A stretch of 44,450 nucleotides of DNA from Betaproteobacteria bacterium (GCA_028291945.1 JAQGNH010000137.1:1-44450), one strand, 5' to 3'; positions 1 through 9,197 are shown, counted from the stretch's first letter. The notes: generated by a model not told the origin, from the letters alone. Numbers and translations: made by a program.

Positions 1-648
1 GATCCGAGTGCGCAGGCGCTCCCGCACGCGTTCGACCCAGTACTCCGGCTTGTGGACCATCGCTGTCAGGCGCTCGGCCGAGCCGCGAGGCCGTACGTAG
101 CCCGTGGCGCGTATACCGCGCTCGAGCATCCATGCCTCGTAGTCGAATCCGTGCGGGTTCGCAGTCCCGTGCGGACGTTTGAGCCGCACGTTGAATCTCC
201 AGCGCTCACCTGCTTTCACTTCCGGCAGAGCAACGCCGAGATCGTTAGGCGCGCGACTCCACCACGAAACGGAGATGCGCTCGGGCACGTGCGCTCCAGC
301 GGTCAGCGCGTGTTCGACGTCGAACTCGAAGCGCACGCTGCGCTCGTACGGCTGTGGCAGACTCGCGATGACGCCAACGATCTCGATGTCGCGTCCCTCC
401 CATTCGGGAGGCAACGCATCAGCGAGACGTAGCTGAGCGGCGCCAGCTGCCCAGTAAAAGCCGGCGGTCAGAGCAGCAGTCACGAGCGCAGTCCTGCCGA
501 AGAGCCGCAACGCCACCAGCGGCGCGCGCGCAAGCACGAATGACGGAGCCGCGAGCAGCAACAGCCACGCGTAGCGCAGGTCAGGCAGCTCCGCCTGTCG
601 CTGCAGCAACCACGCACCGAACGCGAACAGGACGATACAGAGGCGCAT
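1..648 (-). CDS. comEC: ComEC/Rec2-family DNA uptake channel, N-terminal part (runs off the left edge)
   Basis: ComEC forms the inner-membrane channel that carries single-stranded DNA into the cell during natural transformation. The visible 216 residues start at an ATG (MRLCIVLFAFGAW), with an in-frame TGA four to six codons upstream, so this start is the first one available. Hydrophobic segments lie near residues 2-16, 27-50 and 57-72. They are followed by the soluble DUF4131-type region, whose family motif is seen here as NPHGFDYEAWMLERGIRATG near residue 165. The competence domain and the metallo-beta-lactamase-like domain would lie outside the window. The gene is divergent from the DUF2062 gene, 95 bases away. 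A weak GAGGG lies upstream of the start. Assignment rests on the N-terminal domain only. Confidence 0.85.
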   Translation of the reverse strand, partial: MRLCIVLFAFGAWLLQRQAELPDLRYAWLLLLAAPSFVLARAPLVALRLFGRTALVTAALTAGFYWAAGAAQLRLADALPPEWEGRDIEIVGVIASLPQPYERSVRFEFDVEHALTAGAHVPERISVSWWSRAPNDLGVALPEVKAGERWRFNVRLKRPHGTANPHGFDYEAWMLERGIRATGYVRPRGSAERLTAMVHKPEYWVERVRERLRTRI

Positions 649-743
649 TTGCTGCCCTCGCTGGATTCAGCCTTAACGCCTCAACGAGCTTTCCCGCCGA
701 CGAGTTTCGTTACAATAGGTTTACCGCTTCGTTAGTGCGCGCA

Positions 744-1310
744 ATGCCCCGCAAGCTTTTCAAAAAATTTCTCCCGAGCCACGAGAGCATCAAGCAGAAC
801 CGCTATGTCGCGTGCCTGGGCCCCAGGATTCAGCATCACAATCTGTGGCATCTGAATCGACGAGGCGTTGCAGGCGGCGTGGCAGCAGGGCTCTTTGCCG
901 GCCTCATACCAGGAAGCAATCCGGTACAGTTCCTCGCCGCGTCGCTGCTGGCGGTAACTTTCCGAGTCAATTTACCGATCGCGGTCGCGGTGACGTTGTA
1001 TTCGAACCCTCTCACGATCGTTCCACTCTACTTCGCGGCATTCAAGCTCGGCCAGCTTGCGCTGTTGCAGGGCGGCGGGGAGCTTCCCTCCGTTGCGCTG
1101 GCGCTCGAAGGCAAAGGATTTCGCGAGTGGATACCGACCGCGTTCGAATGGCTCGCGAGTGTCGGCAAGCCTTTGCTCGTCGGCTTACCCCTGCTCGCGA
1201 TCATTCTGGCCTTCGTCGGCTATTTCGCAGTCGTCTGGGCGTGGCGGATACATGTGATGTGGGCATGGCGCAAGCGCCAGCTGCGTAGAGCGCATCAAGC
1301 ACCGCGATGA
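744..1310 (+). CDS. DUF2062 domain membrane protein
   Basis: A 188-residue inner-membrane protein of the DUF2062 family, whose biochemical role is unknown. The start MPRKLFKKFLPSHESIK was chosen because it gives the family's usual basic N-terminus. The open frame extends upstream but would put a low-complexity, non-family stretch in front. The family core GVAAGLFAGLIPGSNPVQFLAA (about residues 48-69) is a glycine-rich hydrophobic hairpin, followed by a second hydrophobic stretch (about 72-95) and a C-terminal one (about 145-170) ending in a basic tail. A TACAAT sequence 28 bases upstream could be a -10 box. The stop overlaps the start of the next gene by ATGA, so the two are probably translationally coupled. 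Confidence 0.85.
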   Translation: MPRKLFKKFLPSHESIKQNRYVACLGPRIQHHNLWHLNRRGVAGGVAAGLFAGLIPGSNPVQFLAASLLAVTFRVNLPIAVAVTLYSNPLTIVPLYFAAFKLGQLALLQGGGELPSVALALEGKGFREWIPTAFEWLASVGKPLLVGLPLLAIILAFVGYFAVVWAWRIHVMWAWRKRQLRRAHQAPR

Positions 1311-1927
1311 GCATCCCGGAGTACTGGAATGACGCAACGCGCGAGCTCGCCGAGCGCGATAACGTGCTCTCGAAGCTCACCACGCGGTACTCGGGACTGG
1401 CTATGGGAAGTCGCGGCGACGCGTTTTCTACGCTTGCGCGCGCAATCGTCGGGCAGCAGATCTCGGTAAAGGCCGCGCAGAGCGTATGGGATCGATTGAT
1501 GATCGAGATCAATACTATAACGCCAGTGGCAGTCGTCGCAGCCGAGCAGGCTCGATTACGCCGCTGTGGTCTGTCGGGACAGAAATGCGCATATCTTCTC
1601 GATCTCGCCGAGCGGTTCAATTCAGGCACACTCGATCCTGATCAGTGGCACGAGCTCGATGACGAAGCGCTGATCTCGGAGCTCACGCAAGTCAAAGGCA
1701 TCGGGCGCTGGACGGCAGAGATGTTCCTCATTTTTTACATGGCGCGGCCCGATGTTCTGCCTCTCGACGACATCGGCCTGCAGCGAGCGATGAGCCTGCA
1801 TTACAACGCCGGTCGGCCGCTTTCCAAACTCAAGATGCGAAAAATCGGAGGTGCCTGGGCGCCATGGCGTTCCGTGGCGACCTGGTATCTCTGGCGCAGT
1901 CTCGATCCCCTGCCGGTACAATACTGA
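1307..1927 (+). CDS. DNA-3-methyladenine glycosylase II (AlkA/HhH-GPD family)
   Basis: A 206-residue base-excision repair enzyme that removes alkylated purines from DNA. The helix-hairpin-helix is visible as LTQVKGIGRWTAEMFL (about residues 126-141), and the catalytic aspartate is the second Asp of LPLDDIGLQ (about D155). The early motif AIVGQQIS (46-53) is typical of the short AlkA subgroup, which lacks the extra N-terminal domain of E. coli AlkA (282 residues). The ATG lies inside the stop of the upstream DUF2062 gene (ATGA), suggesting co-transcription, although no functional link between the two is known to me. No regulatory site such as an Ada box was recognised. Confidence 0.9.
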   Translation: MSIPEYWNDATRELAERDNVLSKLTTRYSGLAMGSRGDAFSTLARAIVGQQISVKAAQSVWDRLMIEINTITPVAVVAAEQARLRRCGLSGQKCAYLLDLAERFNSGTLDPDQWHELDDEALISELTQVKGIGRWTAEMFLIFYMARPDVLPLDDIGLQRAMSLHYNAGRPLSKLKMRKIGGAWAPWRSVATWYLWRSLDPLPVQY

Positions 1928-2022
1928 TCAGTTCGTTGCCGCAGCGACACTCTTGTCATTCGGCTGCAGAGTGGGAACGTGCGGACGACGTGCCCACGCG
2001 ATAACAATATGACGGCGGGACT

Positions 2023-3738
2023 TTGGAGCACGCCAACCATCTCATACTGATCGGCGCCGCGCTCGTTGCAGGAAGCGTGATCGTCAGTGCCTTCGCCTCA
2101 CGCGCCGGCACGCCCCTGCTGCTCGTGTTTCTGATTCTCGGCATGCTCGCGGGTGAAGACGGGCCGGGGGGCATACAGTTCAACGATGTTCAGCTCACCT
2201 ACCTGATCGGCTCCATAGCGCTCGGCATCATCCTGTTCGACGGCGGCATGCGCACGCACGCTGCAACGGTGCGTGTCGGAATCGGTCCAGGTATTGCGCT
2301 TGCGACCGCGGGGGTCGCGATCACTGCGGCGGTCATTGCGCTGTTTGCCGTGTTCCTGTTCGGATTTACGTGGCTGCAGGGGCTGCTGCTCGGCGCAATC
2401 GTTGGCTCGACCGATGCGGCTGCCTTATTTTCGGTGCTATCGGCGCGCGGCCTGGCCATCAAGCGCCGCGTCAGTGCGACGCTCGAGATCGAGTCCGGTT
2501 GCAACGATCCCATGGCCGTATTCCTGACGATCGTGCTCGTCCAGGCAATTGCCGCCGGCAAGACGGGGCTGGACTGGAGCGTCGCGGGTCGGCTCGTTGC
2601 CGAATTCAGCATCGGCGGCGTGGCCGGACTCGCCGGCGGTTATCTCATGGTGACGCTGATCAACAGGCTCGACCTCGCTCAGGCACTGTATCCGCTGCTC
2701 GCCTCGTCGCTCGCGCTGCTCGTGTTCGCGATTACCGGGGCCATCGGGGGGAGCGGCTTTCTGGCCATCTACATCGCCGGGCTGGTCATGGGCAACCGTC
2801 AGCTTCATTCGGCACAGAACATCCTGCGCGTGCACGACGGACTCGCATGGCTCGCGCAGATCGGCATGTTTCTGGTGCTGGGGCTGCTCGCGACACCGAA
2901 AGAGCTGCTCAACGTCGCACACACCGCATTGCTCGTTGCGATCGTGCTGATCGTGATCGCCCGCCCGCTCGCCGTTGTCGCGTGCCTTGCACCTTTTCGT
3001 TTCCCCTGGCGCGAGCAGGCGTTCATCGCCTGGATGGGTTTGCGCGGAGCCGTGCCGATCATTCTCGGCATCTTCCCTCTGGTTGCAGGACTTGAAAATG
3101 CGTGGCTCTACTTCAATGTGGCGTTCTTCGTTGTGCTCGTGTCGCTTCTCGTCCAGGGATGGACCGTAGCGCCTGCGGCGCGTTTGCTGCAACTCGAGGT
3201 GCCTCCCGCGTCATTGCCGGCGGGACGCTACGACCTCGGCACCGCAGGCCACTGGGATCTGGAGCTCATGCGCTACGATCTCGCGAATGACAGCCCGGCG
3301 ATCGGGCCGCGTGTCTCGAATCTGCCATTGCCGGAACAATCCTCGCTTGCGGGCGTGCTGCGCAACGACCGGCTCGAGTCACCCGATCGGATCACAGCGC
3401 TCAAGCCGGGTGATCGCGTGTACGTGATCGCGTCCACCACGCACGTCGACACGCTGAACCGTGCATTCATTGCACCGCATCATCCCGAGCGCCTCGAAGA
3501 GCATAAGTTCTTCGGCGATCTCGTGCTCGACGCTGACGCAAACCTGGCTGACGTCGCTCAATTCTATGGCGTTGACATGCCCCGCGCCGCCAATGACACT
3601 ACGCTCGGCGATTATCTGCAGCGCATTTTCCGCAAACGGCCGGTTGTTGGAGATCGTCTCAAGGTCGGCCGTGTCGAGCTCGTAGTGCGCGAAGTCGTGA
3701 ATGGCCGCGTGGCGCGCGTCGGTCTGAAATTCAGGTGA
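2023..3738 (+). CDS. cvrA: K+/H+ antiporter, CvrA/NhaP2 type (CPA1 family)
   Basis: A 571-residue cation/proton antiporter of the inner membrane, close in length to E. coli CvrA (about 578). About the first 390 residues are hydrophobic with many helices. They contain GIILFDGGMRT, GSTDAAALFS and the ESGCNDPMAVFL motif, whose Asn-Asp pair is the conserved ion/proton site of CPA antiporters. The remaining roughly 170 residues are soluble and look like the TrkA_C/CorC-type regulatory tail of this subfamily (for example LKPGDRVYVIAS). The start is a TTG, preceded by GGCGGGA; an in-frame TAA seven codons upstream leaves no better choice. An exact ion specificity (K+ or Na+) cannot be read from sequence. 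The next gene begins ten bases after the stop. Confidence 0.88.
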   Translation: MEHANHLILIGAALVAGSVIVSAFASRAGTPLLLVFLILGMLAGEDGPGGIQFNDVQLTYLIGSIALGIILFDGGMRTHAATVRVGIGPGIALATAGVAITAAVIALFAVFLFGFTWLQGLLLGAIVGSTDAAALFSVLSARGLAIKRRVSATLEIESGCNDPMAVFLTIVLVQAIAAGKTGLDWSVAGRLVAEFSIGGVAGLAGGYLMVTLINRLDLAQALYPLLASSLALLVFAITGAIGGSGFLAIYIAGLVMGNRQLHSAQNILRVHDGLAWLAQIGMFLVLGLLATPKELLNVAHTALLVAIVLIVIARPLAVVACLAPFRFPWREQAFIAWMGLRGAVPIILGIFPLVAGLENAWLYFNVAFFVVLVSLLVQGWTVAPAARLLQLEVPPASLPAGRYDLGTAGHWDLELMRYDLANDSPAIGPRVSNLPLPEQSSLAGVLRNDRLESPDRITALKPGDRVYVIASTTHVDTLNRAFIAPHHPERLEEHKFFGDLVLDADANLADVAQFYGVDMPRAANDTTLGDYLQRIFRKRPVVGDRLKVGRVELVVREVVNGRVARVGLKFR

Positions 3739-3748
3739 CTTTGCGCGA

Positions 3749-4066
3749 ATGAGCCACGCTGACTTCATCGAGGCCTACCGCTCCGGATCTGTCCGCGTCG
3801 ATATCGACAGCACTGCCGCTGCGCGTTACCTGAGCTCCCGATTGCTGCTGCCGCTCTTCATGCTGCCTGTACTCGGGCTCGGCGTCGCCCTCGCATTAAC
3901 CGGTTGGCTGTGGACCGGCTTGAGCATCATCGGAGCAGCGACGATTGCGCCCATACTGATTAAACGCTCTGCCCGCCACTTCGTCATCACGCAGGCGCTT
4001 GATGACGAGAAGTTTTACGCTGACGCGGTCGTCTCGGGCGTGCTCGAGGTCCGCAGAGTTGCCTAG
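3749..4066 (+). CDS. small two-helix membrane protein of unknown function
   Basis: A 105-residue protein with no recognised family. Residues about 30-50 ([22 protein letters not shown]) and 52-70 form two adjacent hydrophobic segments, flanked by an acidic/polar N-terminus and a polar C-terminal tail with [20 protein letters not shown]. The gene starts ten bases downstream of cvrA, so it is probably in the same transcript. It could be an accessory membrane protein, but that is only suggested by position. Its stop codon TAG shares the palindrome CTAG with the stop of lolD on the other strand. Confidence 0.6.
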   Translation: MSHADFIEAYRSGSVRVDIDSTAAARYLSSRLLLPLFMLPVLGLGVALALTGWLWTGLSIIGAATIAPILIKRSARHFVITQALDDEKFYADAVVSGVLEVRRVA

Positions 4067-4758
4067 TTTGTATGGAGAACGCCGTCGACGAGCCGCAGCA
4101 CGCGATTGGCGCGCGAAGCAAGCTCGTGATCGTGGGTGACGATCGCGAAGCTCGTGCCCAACGTCTGATTCAGGTGCATCATCAGCTCGAACACCGATTC
4201 AGCGGTATGCCGGTCGAGATTGCCGGTGGGTTCGTCAGCCAGCACGCAAACCGGACGTGTCACGAGCGCGCGTGCCAATGCGGCGCGCTGGCGCTCGCCG
4301 CCTGAGAGTTCGCCCGGCGTATGGGTGAGCCGATGCGATAGCCCCACTTCGCCCAGCATATCGCCGGCCGCCTTGTATGCGTCGTTCTTCGCCATGCGGC
4401 GGATGAGCAGAGGCATTGCGACGTTTTCGAGCGCGCTGAATTCCGGAAGCAGGTGGTGAAACTGATAAACGAAGCCCAGCGCACGGTTGCGGGTTGCACC
4501 GCGTTCCGCTTCGCTCTGTTGCCGTATGTCCGCACCGAGAACGCGGATCTCGCCTCGCGTCGGCTCATCGAGGCCGCCCAGCAGATGGAGAAGCGTGCTC
4601 TTGCCCGAGCCGGACGCGCCGACGATCGCGACACGCTCTCCCGGCTGGATCTCCAGGTTTACGCCCATCAGCACCGGCACTTCGACTTTGCCCTGCATGT
4701 ATATCTTGTACAAGTCCCGGCATGCGATTACCGGGCCGCCGGCCGCGACGCTATTCAT
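4063..4758 (-). CDS. lolD: lipoprotein-releasing ABC transporter, ATP-binding subunit LolD
   Basis: The ATPase of LolCDE, which extracts outer-membrane lipoproteins from the inner membrane and hands them to LolA. The 231-residue product has Walker [10 protein letters not shown] (47-55), the Q-loop [12 protein letters not shown] (97-108), which includes the LolD-typical HHLLPEF, the signature LSGGERQR (151-158), Walker B VLADEP (172-177) and the H-loop VTHDHELA. The start ATG at the 5' end (MNSVAAGG) overlaps the end of lolC by eight bases, which fits translational coupling; a longer upstream frame would run through lolC. The gene is convergent with the small membrane-protein gene, and the two stop codons overlap. 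Confidence 0.95.
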   Translation of the reverse strand: MNSVAAGGPVIACRDLYKIYMQGKVEVPVLMGVNLEIQPGERVAIVGASGSGKSTLLHLLGGLDEPTRGEIRVLGADIRQQSEAERGATRNRALGFVYQFHHLLPEFSALENVAMPLLIRRMAKNDAYKAAGDMLGEVGLSHRLTHTPGELSGGERQRAALARALVTRPVCVLADEPTGNLDRHTAESVFELMMHLNQTLGTSFAIVTHDHELASRANRVLRLVDGVLHTN

Positions 4759-5995
4759 ATCGCAGCGCCTCGGCCGGATTGACTTTCGATGCGCGCCAAC
4801 TCGGATAAATCGTGGCGAGCGTAGACAGGGTAAATGCAATGACGGCAGTGACGATGACGTCCGACTCTCTCAACTCGGAAGGAAGGTCGCTGATCTGATA
4901 CACGTCGACCGGCAGGAACTTGAAGCCGAAGACATGCTCGACGAAGCCCACGATCACATCCACGTTGAGCGCGCCCAACACGCCGAAAACGATGCCGAAG
5001 AACACGCCGACGACTCCGATGATCGTGCCCTGGATCATGAACACGCGCATGACGCCGCCGGGCGAGGCACCGAGCGTGCGCAGGATCGCGATGTCCGCGT
5101 TCTTTTCCTTCACCACCATGAAAAGGCTCGAAACGAGATTGAATGCGGCGATGGCGATGATGAAGAACAGCAGCAGCGACATCATGCGTTTCTCCAGGTC
5201 CACCGCGCGGAAATACGTTGCGTTCATGCGCGTCCAGTCGATCGCCGTCAGATTCGGCGGCAGTATGCGCTGCAAATCGCGGGCAACGGCCGGCGCCCTG
5301 AAAAGATCGTCGAGCTTCAATCGTATGCCGCTCACCAGGTCGCCAAGGCGATACAGGCGCTGCGCGTCTTCCATATGCACCAGCGCGAGCGTCGAGTCGA
5401 TCTCGTAGTGCCCGACGTTGAAAGTTCCGACCACGGTGAACTGGCGCAGCCGTGGCACCACCCCCGCGGGTGTCACCGTCCCTTGCGGGGCGACGAGCAC
5501 GATCACGTCCCCTGGGACAACACCGAGCGCGCGCGCCAGCGGCTCTCCCAGAATGATGCTGAATTCTCCGGGCTTCAATGCCGAGAGCTGCCCGCGGCGC
5601 ATGTTGCGTCCGAGATCGTCCACCGTGTCCTCGAGCTCGGGGACCACTCCGCGCAGGAAAGCACCGCGCACATTGCCGCCGCTCGTCAACAGGCCTTGTG
5701 CGCTCACGTAAGGCGCCACGGCTATGACTTCGGGATTTGTCTTTACAAGCTCGGCGACCTTCGGCCAGTCCGCAAGCGTGTCGTTGATTCCGCTCACTTG
5801 TATGTGTGCAACCGCGCTCAGCATGCGCGTTCGTACTTCGCGCTGAAAACCATTGAAGACCGAAAGCACCGTAATCAGCACGGTCATGCCGAGCGCGATG
5901 CCAACGATCGAAATGAGCGAGATAACCGAGATGAAACGCGTACGCTGACGGGAGCGCGTATAGCGCAGCCCGATGAACAACTCGTATGAATTCAC
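4751..5995 (-). CDS. lolC: lipoprotein-releasing ABC transporter, permease LolC/LolE
   Basis: The membrane subunit that works with LolD in lipoprotein release. The 414-residue product starts [20 protein letters not shown] from a GTG. This matches the N-terminus typical of the family, so I prefer it to the upstream ATG at 6031 and to the open frame up to 6196, which would add residues encoded by heptamer repeats (RLTAHAPRLTAHAPRLT). The first helix (about 22-48) is followed by a large periplasmic domain, then three C-terminal helices starting near [21 protein letters not shown] and the FtsX-type motif [17 protein letters not shown]. One LolC/E-type permease is visible; many proteobacteria outside the enterics use a single LolF-like gene. 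Confidence 0.9.
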   Translation of the reverse strand: MNSYELFIGLRYTRSRQRTRFISVISLISIVGIALGMTVLITVLSVFNGFQREVRTRMLSAVAHIQVSGINDTLADWPKVAELVKTNPEVIAVAPYVSAQGLLTSGGNVRGAFLRGVVPELEDTVDDLGRNMRRGQLSALKPGEFSIILGEPLARALGVVPGDVIVLVAPQGTVTPAGVVPRLRQFTVVGTFNVGHYEIDSTLALVHMEDAQRLYRLGDLVSGIRLKLDDLFRAPAVARDLQRILPPNLTAIDWTRMNATYFRAVDLEKRMMSLLLFFIIAIAAFNLVSSLFMVVKEKNADIAILRTLGASPGGVMRVFMIQGTIIGVVGVFFGIVFGVLGALNVDVIVGFVEHVFGFKFLPVDVYQISDLPSELRESDVIVTAVIAFTLSTLATIYPSWRASKVNPAEALRYE

Positions 5996-6010
5996 TGGCG
6001 GGGTGCAAAA

Positions 6011-6127
6011 CGAAAGGCGTGAGTGTGCCATAACAACCCGTGAGCCGTAAGGCGTGAGCCGTGATTCGAGAGGCGTGAGTCGGGGGGCGTGAGCCGTGAG
6101 TCGGGGGGCGTGAGCCGTGAGTCGAAA
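6011..6127 (+). repeat. heptamer repeat array, left half (GTGAGCC/GTGAGTC units)
   Basis: The sequence is made of seven-base units such as GTGAGCC, GTGAGTC and GTGATTC, interrupted by G runs. A 21-base higher-order unit (about GGCGTGAGCCGTGAGTCGGG) occurs twice in succession near 6087-6124. The array sits directly upstream of the lolC start. It begins with CGAAAGGCGTGA, a 12-mer that also precedes lysS. It is inverted relative to the array at 6180-6262. Confidence 0.8.
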
Positions 6128-6179
6128 AACCGAAGGCGAACGTCTTGCTGCAACTTGACTCCGCTGCACGCTTCCCGAC

Positions 6180-6262
6180 TCACGGCTCATGGTCACAGCC
6201 TATGCCTCACGAATCACGAATCACGAATCACGGCTCACAGCTCACGGCTCACAGCTCACGGA
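6180..6262 (-). repeat. heptamer repeat array, right half (TCACGAA/TCACGGC/TCACAGC units)
   Basis: Eight consecutive seven-base units run from 6207 to 6262: TCACGAA three times, then TCACGGC, TCACAGC, TCACGGC, TCACAGC and TCACGGA. Further degenerate copies lie just upstream. Read on the other strand these are TTCGTGA and GCCGTGA, so the array is the inverse of the one at 6011-6127. About 50 bases of unrelated sequence lie between the two arrays. Together they fill the 307-base gap between lolC and the rpfE-like gene, where I see no other gene. Confidence 0.85.
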
Positions 6263-6302
6263 CTTTCAGCGTGTTAAACTCCGCGCCATCCTCGCGCCTG
6301 CC

Positions 6303-7340
6303 ATGCAATGCACGCTGCTCATCCCGCATCTCGTCTGGCCAGGCGTAACCGCGGCTGCCGTCACGGAAGGACTGGCGCTGCCAGCACTGACGAAGCTTCT
6401 CGCGCGCGCACGTGTCGAACGCACTCCTCCCCTCACGCCTGAAGTCTGGATGTGCCGGGCATTCAACGTCGAGCGGCAGCAGGACTGGCCCATTGCACCG
6501 CTCACGCTTGCTTTCGATGGCGCCGAACCTGGCACTGACTACTGGCTGCGAGCCGATCCTGTACACCTGAAAGTAACGCGAGACCGGCTGGCGCTCGTCG
6601 ACAACGCGCTGTTCGGCATCAACGAGGACGAGGCGCAATCGCTGGTGCTAACGCTCAACACGCATTTTGCTGAATCCGGGATCGTGTTTCATGCGTACCA
6701 CCCCAAGCGATGGTACGTGAAGCTCTCTAGCACGCCCGCGCTCGTGACGCACAGCGTGAGTGAGGTTGCCGGCAGAGACGTTCAACGCTATTTGCCTTCC
6801 GGGGGAGACGCGCTTGTCTGGCATACGCTGTTCAACGAGATCCAGATGCTGTTGCACGAGCACGCGACCAATGAAGCTCGTGAGGCACGGGGCGAGCCGC
6901 CGCTGAACAGCGTCTGGTTCTGGGGTGGCGGCATGCGTCCTGCCGCGTCTGGCGGACATTATGAGTACCTCTGGAGCGACAACGCGAACGCAACCGCGAT
7001 CGCGGCGGCCGCAGGTACACCGACGGCGGCGGTACCTGCGAAGGCCGATGAATGGCTAGCCGGCGCTCTACATTCGCGTGGAGCGAGCGACCGCCATCTG
7101 ATTACGATGGAGGATCTCGCAACGGCTTACGCATATCAGGACATTGACGCTTGGCGCTCACGTATTGCAGCTTTGGAGCTGCAATGGTTTGCCCCACTGA
7201 TCCGCGCGCTGCGTGAAGGACAATTTAGCCAGATCACGCTGGTCGCACTGGGCGACACGCACTGCTGCGATTTCGTGGTGGGTCGCGCCGACTTGCTGAA
7301 GGTGTGGAAACGCCCCGCGCCGCTTTCCACTTACGCATGA
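6303..7340 (+). CDS. RpfE-like / phosphoglycerate-mutase-annotated regulatory protein
   Basis: A 345-residue soluble protein resembling the RpfE family next to recJ in Xanthomonas and many betaproteobacteria. Databases often label such proteins '2,3-bisphosphoglycerate-independent phosphoglycerate mutase', but I see no evidence for that activity. Recognisable stretches are TDYWLRADPVHLKVTRDRLAL (about 80-100), QRYLPSGGDALVWHTLFNEIQMLLHEH and the conserved PLNSVWFWGGG near residue 205. The start MQCTLLIPHLVWP follows the heptamer array; the open frame upstream is repeat-encoded and was discarded. The stop overlaps the recJ start by ATGA. The biochemical function is unknown. Confidence 0.75.
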   Translation: MQCTLLIPHLVWPGVTAAAVTEGLALPALTKLLARARVERTPPLTPEVWMCRAFNVERQQDWPIAPLTLAFDGAEPGTDYWLRADPVHLKVTRDRLALVDNALFGINEDEAQSLVLTLNTHFAESGIVFHAYHPKRWYVKLSSTPALVTHSVSEVAGRDVQRYLPSGGDALVWHTLFNEIQMLLHEHATNEAREARGEPPLNSVWFWGGGMRPAASGGHYEYLWSDNANATAIAAAAGTPTAAVPAKADEWLAGALHSRGASDRHLITMEDLATAYAYQDIDAWRSRIAALELQWFAPLIRALREGQFSQITLVALGDTHCCDFVVGRADLLKVWKRPAPLSTYA

Positions 7341-9037
7341 AAGCTCCACTGATCGTTCAACGCGCAGTGCCTGTCGATGCGGTAGCACACCTGCGCGCGG
7401 CGGGCTGCAATCCGCTGCTCGCGCGCATCTACGCTGCCCGAGGGGTCGCCGAAGCCGTCGAGCTCGACGATGCATTCACGCGGCTGCATCCCCTCGATTC
7501 GATGTTGAATCTCGCTGAAATGGCGCATTTGCTCGCCGACGCGATCGCCGCGCACGCGCGGCTCGTGATCGTGGCGGATTACGACGCGGACGGAGCGACT
7601 GCGTGCGCCGTCGGCTTGCGTGCGCTGCGAGCCTTTGGCGCCCACGTCGATTACCTCGTCCCGAACCGCTTCGAGTACGGCTATGGGCTCACGCCCGAAA
7701 TCGTGCGTCTCGCATATGAGAAGACGAAACCCGATGTCCTGATTACGGTCGATAACGGGATCGCCAGCATCGAAGGCGTCGCCGAAGCGAACCGGCTCGG
7801 CATGCGCGTGCTCATCACGGATCATCACCTGCCTGCGGACCGGCTGCCCGATGCGTGGTGCATCGTCAATCCCAATCAACCCGATTGCACCTTTCCCAGC
7901 AAGAATCTGGCGGGAGTCGGGGTGATGTTCTATCTCATGCTTGCACTGCGCGCCGAGCTTCGCCGCCGTGGCGCACTGGACCGCGAGCCCGCAATGGCGG
8001 TGCTACTCGACCTCGTCGCGCTCGGCACCGTTGCCGATGTGGTGCGACTCGATGCGAACAATCGCGTGTTGGTACAGCAGGGCTTGAAGCGCATACGGGC
8101 AGGCCGCATGCAGGCCGGGATCGCCGCGCTATTTGCGGCAGCCGGGCGCGACCCCGATCGTGCCGGCGCATACGATCTTGGCTTCTGTCTCGGACCGCGC
8201 CTCAATGCCGCCGGGCGCCTTACCGACATGTCGCTCGGCATCGAATGTCTCATCACCGACGATCCTGCGCGTGCGCAAACGATCGCCCGCCAGCTCGATG
8301 AGCTCAACCGGGAGCGGCGCGCGATCGAAGGCGATATGCAGGAATCGGCTCTCGCCTCCATCAATGCGGAAGTAGAAGACGAATACGCGATCGTCCTGTT
8401 CGATGCCGAATGGCACCAGGGTGTCATCGGTATCGTCGCTTCGCGGTTGAAGGATCGCTTCCATCGTCCGGTGATTGCCTTCGCGCGCGGGAATGCCGGA
8501 GAGATCAAAGGTTCGGGACGCGCGATCCGCGGTTTGCACCTCCGTGATGCGCTCGATCTCGTCGCGAAACGCCATCCAGACCTGATCCTCCGTTTTGGCG
8601 GTCATGCCGCGGCAGCGGGGCTCACGCTGCGGGAGAGCGATTTCGGCGTTTTCCGCGCCGCGTTCGAAGAGGTCGCGCGGTTTCTCATCAGTGCAGCCGA
8701 TCTGGAGCGCCAGGTCGACACGGATGGCTCACTCGAGATGCACGACGCGACGCTCGAGTCGGCTCGCGCAATTGGGCAGGCGGTCTGGGGCCATGGCTTT
8801 CCAGAGCCGTGCTTCTGCGATGGCTTCGACGTCGCGGCCCAACGCGTCGTAGGCGGTCGTCACGTCAAGCTCAAGCTTTCTCGGTCCGGACGCATCTTCG
8901 ATGCGATGCTATTCGGCGCGTGTGACCCGGTCCCGCCGCACATCGAGGCCGTGTACCGCCTCGACGTAAACGAGTTCAACGGCACCGAGGCGCTGCAACT
9001 CACGCTCCAGCATTGGCGGCCGGTTGTAGCCGCATGA
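7337..9037 (+). CDS. recJ: single-stranded-DNA-specific 5'-3' exonuclease RecJ
   Basis: RecJ degrades 5'-ended single strands in recombination (RecFOR pathway), mismatch repair and base excision repair. The 566-residue product has the DHH phosphoesterase motifs DYDADGATA (81-89), VDNGIAS (138-144) and ITDHHLPADR (160-169), the RecJ signature LGFCLGPRLNAAGRLTD, and the DHHA1 motif RFGGHAAAAGLTL that binds nucleic acid. The C-terminal OB-like region is present, so the gene looks complete. The start was chosen because its ATG overlaps the stop of the rpfE-like gene (ATGA). The open frame starts 11 codons earlier but without support. Confidence 0.96.
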   Translation: MKAPLIVQRAVPVDAVAHLRAAGCNPLLARIYAARGVAEAVELDDAFTRLHPLDSMLNLAEMAHLLADAIAAHARLVIVADYDADGATACAVGLRALRAFGAHVDYLVPNRFEYGYGLTPEIVRLAYEKTKPDVLITVDNGIASIEGVAEANRLGMRVLITDHHLPADRLPDAWCIVNPNQPDCTFPSKNLAGVGVMFYLMLALRAELRRRGALDREPAMAVLLDLVALGTVADVVRLDANNRVLVQQGLKRIRAGRMQAGIAALFAAAGRDPDRAGAYDLGFCLGPRLNAAGRLTDMSLGIECLITDDPARAQTIARQLDELNRERRAIEGDMQESALASINAEVEDEYAIVLFDAEWHQGVIGIVASRLKDRFHRPVIAFARGNAGEIKGSGRAIRGLHLRDALDLVAKRHPDLILRFGGHAAAAGLTLRESDFGVFRAAFEEVARFLISAADLERQVDTDGSLEMHDATLESARAIGQAVWGHGFPEPCFCDGFDVAAQRVVGGRHVKLKLSRSGRIFDAMLFGACDPVPPHIEAVYRLDVNEFNGTEALQLTLQHWRPVVAA

Positions 9038-9191
9038 AAACAATATGAGCCGCGGAGAAAGAACTTCCTAAGGTTACCAAGCACGAGCCCTGCGTGATCG
9101 TGCCAAAGGTCGGTTCCGTTTGCATCCTCCGCCCGTGCAGTAAATCTCATCCTTGCACGGCTTAGAACAAGGCTCTGCGACGGGGGCACGG

Positions 9192-9197
9192 TATAAT
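9192..9197 (+). promoter_or_regulatory. -10 box of the prfB promoter
   Basis: A perfect TATAAT lies 22 bases upstream of the prfB start, predicting a transcript start near 9204 and a short leader without a Shine-Dalgarno sequence. No good -35 was found at 16-18 bases spacing. The rest of the recJ-prfB gap (from 9038) shows nothing recognisable. Confidence 0.6.

Noticed and set aside
52-432. Plus-strand open frames near the left edge
   Set aside because: The minus strand encodes the N-terminus of ComEC with clear family motifs; the plus frames are its shadow.
4487-5989. A 500-residue open frame on the plus strand
   Set aside because: It lies antisense to lolC and lolD, which have clear family motifs. 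Its protein is rich in His, Arg and Asp, as expected of a shadow frame of high-GC DNA.
6018-6262. CRISPR array
   Set aside because: The repeats are seven bases long with no spacers of uniform length and no cas genes.
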